NCBI GenBank assembly: GCA_023425225.1
Contig: JAFADB010000305.1
Location: forward strand, 1-9,792
Source: Pseudomonadota bacterium
Lineage (GTDB): Bacteria; Pseudomonadota; Gammaproteobacteria; Xanthomonadales; Xanthomonadaceae
Direction: 5' to 3'
Length of the DNA: 9,792 bases
In this document: positions 7,034 to 9,792 of the stretch, piece after piece
Layout of the letters: each line of letters opens with the position of its first letter
Position numbering within the stretch: position 1 is the first letter of the stretch
Program-made: the position numbers and the translations under genes
The notes under the pieces: model-generated
Database searches by the model: none
The model's input: the letters and a program-made list of their open reading frames with translations, nothing else
What the model was told of the DNA's origin: nothing

Positions 7034-7891
7034 TCATTGCGGTGGCTTGAGCCATTCCAGCCGGGTCGAGGCGCCGGCTTCGCCCAGGTGCTGTTTCAGC
7101 GCCGGCAGGGCGGGAGCGATGGCCTGGTCGATCTGCCACGGGGCGTTGAGCAGCAGCATGCCGCTGCCGTTGAGCCGCAGCGGCGAATCGTCCGGACGCA
7201 CCTGCAGCTCGGCCAGCAGCGCCGAGCCGGCCGGCAATGCCGCGGCCTTGCGGAAGAACGGCTGCAGGCTGCGGCGCTGCTTGATCGGGTACCACACCGC
7301 GCATACCGCCTGCGGCCAGCGCGCCAGCGTCTCGCGTAGCGCGGCGATGATGGCGGGGTACTCGGCGTCCTGGGCTTCGTAGGGCGGATCGATCAGCACC
7401 AGGCCGCGGCCGATCTTCTGGCCGCCGGGCTTGGGGGGCAGCAGGGCCTTGATCGAGGCGTAGCCGTCGCCGGCCACCACCTGCACGCGCCGGTCGTGGG
7501 CGAACAACGCCTTCAGCGCCGCCGCTTCCTCCGGCTGCAGCTCGCAGGCGGCCAGCCGGTCCTGCCCGCGCATCGCCTGCGCCACCAGCAACGGCGAACC
7601 GGGGTAGGCGAGCAGGGCGCCGACCGGGTTGTCGGCCTGTACCGCGCGCAGGTAGCGCTCCACCACCTCCGGCAGCCTGGGCAGCGTCATCAGCCGCATC
7701 ACCCCGTCATCGGCCTCGGCGGTCTTGCGGCTCTCCTCGGCGGCGAGCAGATAGCGTCCGCGGCCGGCGTGGGTGTCGAGCACGAAGAACGAGCTGTCCT
7801 TGCGCTTGAAGGCGTCGATCAGCGCGAGCAGCACGACGTGCTTGAGCACGTCGGCATGGTTGCCGGCATGGAAGGCGTGGCGGTAATTCAT
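7034..7891 (-). CDS. rlmJ: 23S rRNA (adenine(2030)-N6)-methyltransferase RlmJ
   Basis: Codes for 285 residues (E. coli RlmJ has 280). The enzyme uses S-adenosylmethionine to methylate N6 of A2030 in 23S rRNA, in the cytoplasm. The N-terminal signature NYRHAFHAGNHADVLKH (2-18) is diagnostic. The SAM-binding motif is LDTHAGRGRY (38-47), YPGSP is at 96-100, and the catalytic N6-adenine methyltransferase motif IV, DPPY, is at 168-171 (LVLIDPPYE). WYPI at 200-203 and GSGMLLLNAPW at 242-252 complete the family pattern. The frame stays open to 7927, but the conserved N-terminus starts exactly at the ATG at 7891, so that start is chosen. No Shine-Dalgarno is visible; a TACACT lies 6 bases upstream. 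It is divergent from gcd and followed by the acetyltransferase gene on the same strand. Nothing is missing or broken. Confidence 0.97.
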   Translation of the reverse strand: MNYRHAFHAGNHADVLKHVVLLALIDAFKRKDSSFFVLDTHAGRGRYLLAAEESRKTAEADDGVMRLMTLPRLPEVVERYLRAVQADNPVGALLAYPGSPLLVAQAMRGQDRLAACELQPEEAAALKALFAHDRRVQVVAGDGYASIKALLPPKPGGQKIGRGLVLIDPPYEAQDAEYPAIIAALRETLARWPQAVCAVWYPIKQRRSLQPFFRKAAALPAGSALLAELQVRPDDSPLRLNGSGMLLLNAPWQIDQAIAPALPALKQHLGEAGASTRLEWLKPPQ

Positions 7892-7897
7892 CGCCGC

Positions 7898-7903
7898 AGT
7901 GTA
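7898..7903 (-). promoter_or_regulatory. Candidate -10 box for rlmJ, next to the start codon
   Basis: On the minus strand TACACT (4 of 6 to TATAAT, keeping TA...T) ends 6 bases before the rlmJ ATG, with GCGGCG between. Transcription would begin at about the ATG itself, giving a leaderless mRNA, in line with the lack of a Shine-Dalgarno. No good -35 is seen. Confidence 0.3.
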
Positions 7904-7952
7904 CGGATGCCCCCGCCCGCCGGCCATGCCGGGCAGGCGGCTGGTGGCGACT

Positions 7953-7970
7953 TTGACGTAATTGCGTCAA
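7953..7970. promoter_or_regulatory. 18-bp near-perfect palindrome, candidate operator
   Basis: TTGACGTAATTGCGTCAA has 6-bp perfect arms, TTGACG (7953-7958) and CGTCAA (7965-7970), and the central six bases match except for one pair. It is an AT-rich island in GC-rich DNA, between divergent rlmJ and gcd, and fits a site for a dimeric helix-turn-helix regulator. It would sit about 40-60 bases before the suggested gcd transcription start, an activator position. The regulator is not recognised. Confidence 0.55.
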
Positions 7971-7977
7971 GCCGGCG

Positions 7978-8004
7978 TTGGCCGCCCGAAGCCGTCGTTA
8001 TCAT
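7978..8004 (+). promoter_or_regulatory. Possible gcd promoter
   Basis: TATCAT (7999-8004) matches the -10 consensus at 5 of 6 positions. The best -35 is TTGGCC (7978-7983), 4 of 6, with a short 15-base spacer. A weak basal promoter that needs an activator would look like this. The start of transcription would be near 8011, leaving a leader of about 185 bases. Confidence 0.35.
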
Positions 8005-8020
8005 CGCGCCGCGCCAGAAC

Positions 8021-8041
8021 GATGCGACAAAGTGTCGCATC
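8021..8041. promoter_or_regulatory. 21-bp perfect palindrome, candidate operator
   Basis: Perfect 9-bp arms, GATGCGACA (8021-8029) and TGTCGCATC (8033-8041), flank the three-base centre AAG. Its symmetry and spacing suit a dimeric repressor of the TetR, GntR or similar type. It lies just downstream of the possible gcd -10 box, where a bound protein would block transcription. If transcribed it would also be a 9-bp hairpin with a 3-base loop. No T tract follows, so it is not a terminator. I do not recognise the motif. Confidence 0.65.
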
Positions 8042-8047
8042 CGGTCA

Positions 8048-8162
8048 CCGCCGGTTCCGGCGGCCCCAACAGCCGTTCCGCGCACAGGACGCGCCCCACC
8101 CATCACCCGGGTGGCGCGCCATGAGATGACGCAGGCACCCCGCACTCTGCCGCAAGGCGGAG
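8048..8162 (+). promoter_or_regulatory. Structured 5' leader of gcd with three hairpins
   Basis: Three stems follow one another: CCGCCGG (8048-8054) with CCGGCGG (8057-8063); GCGC-C-CCACCC (8091-8101) with GGGTGG-C-GCGC (8109-8119), 10 pairs around one C-C mismatch, 7-base loop; and CTCTGCC (8145-8151) with GGCGGAG (8156-8162), closed by a GCAA (GNRA) tetraloop with one U-G wobble. The last stem ends 23 bases before the Shine-Dalgarno. None is followed by a T tract. This could affect mRNA stability or translation; I do not recognise any known riboswitch. Stems of this kind are easier to form in GC-rich DNA. Confidence 0.4.
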
Positions 8163-8185
8163 CGTCGTGGTGCGTTGCTGCCAAC

Positions 8186-8189
8186 GAGG
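8186..8189 (+). promoter_or_regulatory. Shine-Dalgarno of gcd
   Basis: GAGG, within AACGAGGTT, lies 6 bases before the ATG at 8196. An overlapping ATG at 8192 is in another frame, only 2 bases from the site, and does not lead into the Gcd sequence. Confidence 0.8.
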
Positions 8190-8195
8190 TTATGT

Positions 8196-9792
8196 ATGCA
8201 GAAGTTCTTCTTGGGATTGACCCGCGCGTTCGGGGTGCTGCTCGCGGTGCTGGGCGTGGCCCTGGCCGCCGGTGGCATCTGGCTGGCCGCGCTGGGTGGT
8301 TCGCTGTTCTACCTACCGGCGGGCGTGGCGATGGCCGCGGTCGGCGTGCAGCTGTTCCGCCGTCGCGCCAGCGCGCTGTGGATCGCGCTCGGGCTGCTGG
8401 TGGTCGCCGTGGCCTGGGCCCTGTGGGAGGTCGGTGGCGACTTCTGGCAGCTGGTGCCGCGCCTGATCGCCTTCCTGGTGGTGGCGCTGGTCGCCGCCGC
8501 GGCCGCGCCGCTGCTGCGCCGTGGCGAGGCGCCGGCGCTGGGCTGCAAGCCGGCCGCGCTGCTGTCGGCCGTCCTGGCGGTGGCGATCGTGGCCTTCTTC
8601 GCCGGCATGTTCCGCCCGCATCCGACCGTGGTCGCCAGCGGCGAGCCGTCGCCGGTGATCAAGCCCGACGCCGGCCAGGACGGCGGCGACGACTGGAGCG
8701 CCTGGGGCCGCAATACCCGCGGCGAGCGCTTCGCCCAGTTCGACCAGATCAACAAGTCCAACGTGAAGGACCTGAAGGTCGCCTGGACCTACCGCACCGG
8801 CGAGCTGGCGATCGATGGCGGCGAGTACCAGGTCACCCCGCTGAAGGTCGGCAACACGATGTACCTGTGCACGCCGCGCAACCAGGTGATCGCGCTGGAT
8901 CCGACCAGCGGCCAGGAGCGCTGGCGCTTCGACCCGAAGATCCGCGAGACCGAGAGCAACGAGGCATGGAAGCGCTGCCGCGGCGTCGGCTATGCCGACC
9001 TGGACGCGCAGGCCCCGGCCGGCGACACGCCGCCGGTGGCCGATGCCGCCGCGCCGGCGGTCTGCCGCAAGCGCATCGTCAGCACCACCAACGACGGCCG
9101 CCTGTTCGTGCTCGATGCCGAGACCGGCAAGCCGTGCGAGGACTTCGGCGACCACGGCTTCGTCAACCTGCTTGACGGCTTGACCGACAGCCCGGAACAG
9201 GGTTCCTACTACCTGACGTCCGCGCCGCTGGTGGCCGACGGCGTGGTCATGGTCGGCGGCAAGCTCAACGACAACCTGTCGGTGGGCGAGCCCTCCGGCG
9301 TGGTGCGCGGCTTCGACGTGGTGACCGGCAAGCTGCTGTGGGCCTGGGACGCCGCGCGCGGCGCCAGCGACAGCACCCCGCTGCCCCCGGGCGAGCACTA
9401 CGCGCCGGAAACCCCGAACTTCTGGGGCACCGCCGCCTACGACCCGGAGCTGGGCCTGGCCTACTTCCCCACCGGCAACCAGACGCCCGACTTCTGGACC
9501 GGCAACCGCCACCCGTACTCCAACGAGTACAACGACGCCATCGTCGCGGTGGAGATGAAGACCGGCAAGGAGCGCTGGCACTTCCGCACCGCCAACATCG
9601 ACCAATTCGACTACGACGTGACCTCGCAGCCGATCCTGTACGACCTGCCGCAGAAGGACGGCTCTACCATCCCGGTGGTGATCCAGCTGACCAAGCGCGG
9701 CCAGGTGTTCGTGCTCGACCGTCGCGACGGCAAGCCGGTGTTCCCGGTGGAGCAGCGCAAGGTCGCCACCGACGTGATGCCGGGGATGCAGG
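8196..9792 (+). CDS. gcd: Membrane-bound PQQ-dependent dehydrogenase (glucose/quinate/shikimate family), 3' end cut by window
   Basis: The first 532 residues are visible of an expected ~800 (E. coli Gcd has 796). The enzyme oxidises glucose or a related sugar or polyol in the periplasm with PQQ and passes electrons to ubiquinone. Five hydrophobic segments (about 9-31, 34-52, 59-77, 87-105, 119-138) form the membrane anchor. The quinoprotein propeller starts at DWSAWGRNTRGERF (166-179). Tryptophan-docking blades are seen at ALDPTSGQERW (233-243), FDVVTGKLLW (373-382) and AVEMKTGKERW (451-461). Conserved CRGV (261-264), C290 and C314 match E. coli, as do D472 (E. coli Asp466) in FDYD and K500 (Lys493) in TKRGQVFVLDRR. 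The position of E. coli His262 is R228 (LCTPRNQ), so glucose should not be assumed as sole substrate. A short Ala/Pro-rich insert lies near 268-287. The start has a good Shine-Dalgarno. It is divergent from rlmJ, behind two candidate operators; PQQ genes are not in the window. Confidence 0.94.
   Translation, partial: MQKFFLGLTRAFGVLLAVLGVALAAGGIWLAALGGSLFYLPAGVAMAAVGVQLFRRRASALWIALGLLVVAVAWALWEVGGDFWQLVPRLIAFLVVALVAAAAAPLLRRGEAPALGCKPAALLSAVLAVAIVAFFAGMFRPHPTVVASGEPSPVIKPDAGQDGGDDWSAWGRNTRGERFAQFDQINKSNVKDLKVAWTYRTGELAIDGGEYQVTPLKVGNTMYLCTPRNQVIALDPTSGQERWRFDPKIRETESNEAWKRCRGVGYADLDAQAPAGDTPPVADAAAPAVCRKRIVSTTNDGRLFVLDAETGKPCEDFGDHGFVNLLDGLTDSPEQGSYYLTSAPLVADGVVMVGGKLNDNLSVGEPSGVVRGFDVVTGKLLWAWDAARGASDSTPLPPGEHYAPETPNFWGTAAYDPELGLAYFPTGNQTPDFWTGNRHPYSNEYNDAIVAVEMKTGKERWHFRTANIDQFDYDVTSQPILYDLPQKDGSTIPVVIQLTKRGQVFVLDRRDGKPVFPVEQRKVATDVMPGMQ

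Noticed and set aside
7892..7927. Longer start at 7927 for RlmJ
   Set aside because: The conserved RlmJ N-terminus NYRHAFHAGNHADV begins directly at the ATG at 7891.
7496..9175. Plus-strand open frame of 559 codons across rlmJ antisense and early gcd
   Set aside because: It crosses two genes in the wrong frame and its translation is Arg/Gly/Ala-rich without motifs. Its internal ATGs at 8126 and 8192 do not lead into Gcd.
8313..9605. Minus-strand open frame of 430 codons opposite gcd
   Set aside because: Antisense shadow of the GC-rich gcd gene, with no motifs or start signal.

Overview
The window is GC-rich (roughly 70% by eye) chromosomal DNA. It looks like a gammaproteobacterium of the Xanthomonadaceae/Lysobacteraceae (Xanthomonas, Pseudoxanthomonas, Stenotrophomonas or Lysobacter type). 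The grounds are the protein sequences, the M13 peptidase, and two kinds of non-coding repeat that I recall as frequent in that family: a CCCCGC-GAAA-GCGGGG REP hairpin pair and a CCTTCTC...GAGAAGG / GCCCGAAGGGC repeat. The genus cannot be fixed by reading alone.

Layout, left to right. Bases 1-84 hold two REP-like hairpins facing each other, and 85-314 is an unremarkable upstream region. Bases 315-2351 (+) encode a secreted M13 (PepO/neprilysin-like) zinc endopeptidase, followed by a strong hairpin terminator at 2385-2416. Bases 2551-6051 (-) encode a complete Mfd transcription-repair coupling factor, convergent with the peptidase gene. The 6052-6331 gap carries a 9-bp inverted repeat and a dispersed, multi-hairpin repeat. 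Bases 6332-6874 (-) encode a stand-alone GNAT acetyltransferase resembling the GNAT domain of Pat/PatZ. Bases 7034-7891 (-) encode RlmJ, the 23S rRNA m6A2030 methyltransferase. A 304-bp divergent intergenic region (7892-8195) separates rlmJ from gcd, which starts at 8196 (+) and runs off the right edge (532 residues visible). It encodes a membrane-bound PQQ-dependent dehydrogenase of the glucose/quinate/shikimate family.

The genes are mostly housekeeping and do not form one pathway. Mfd links stalled RNA polymerase to excision repair, RlmJ modifies 23S rRNA, the peptidase acts outside the cytoplasm, and Gcd oxidises sugar or polyol in the periplasm and passes electrons to ubiquinone. I found no mobile element, CRISPR array, tRNA, rRNA or defence system, and no convincing evidence for a wholly new multi-gene system.

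The most interesting DNA is the rlmJ-gcd intergenic region. It contains two separate near-perfect or perfect palindromes (7953-7970 and 8021-8041), positioned around a possible gcd promoter as an upstream and a downstream operator would be. A leader with three further stable hairpins follows, the last with a GCAA tetraloop about 24 bases before the Shine-Dalgarno. Also worth checking are an arginine at the position matching the active-site His262 of E. coli Gcd, and TANANT-type -10 boxes lying only 9 and 6 bases before the mfd and rlmJ start codons, which would give leaderless or nearly leaderless mRNAs.
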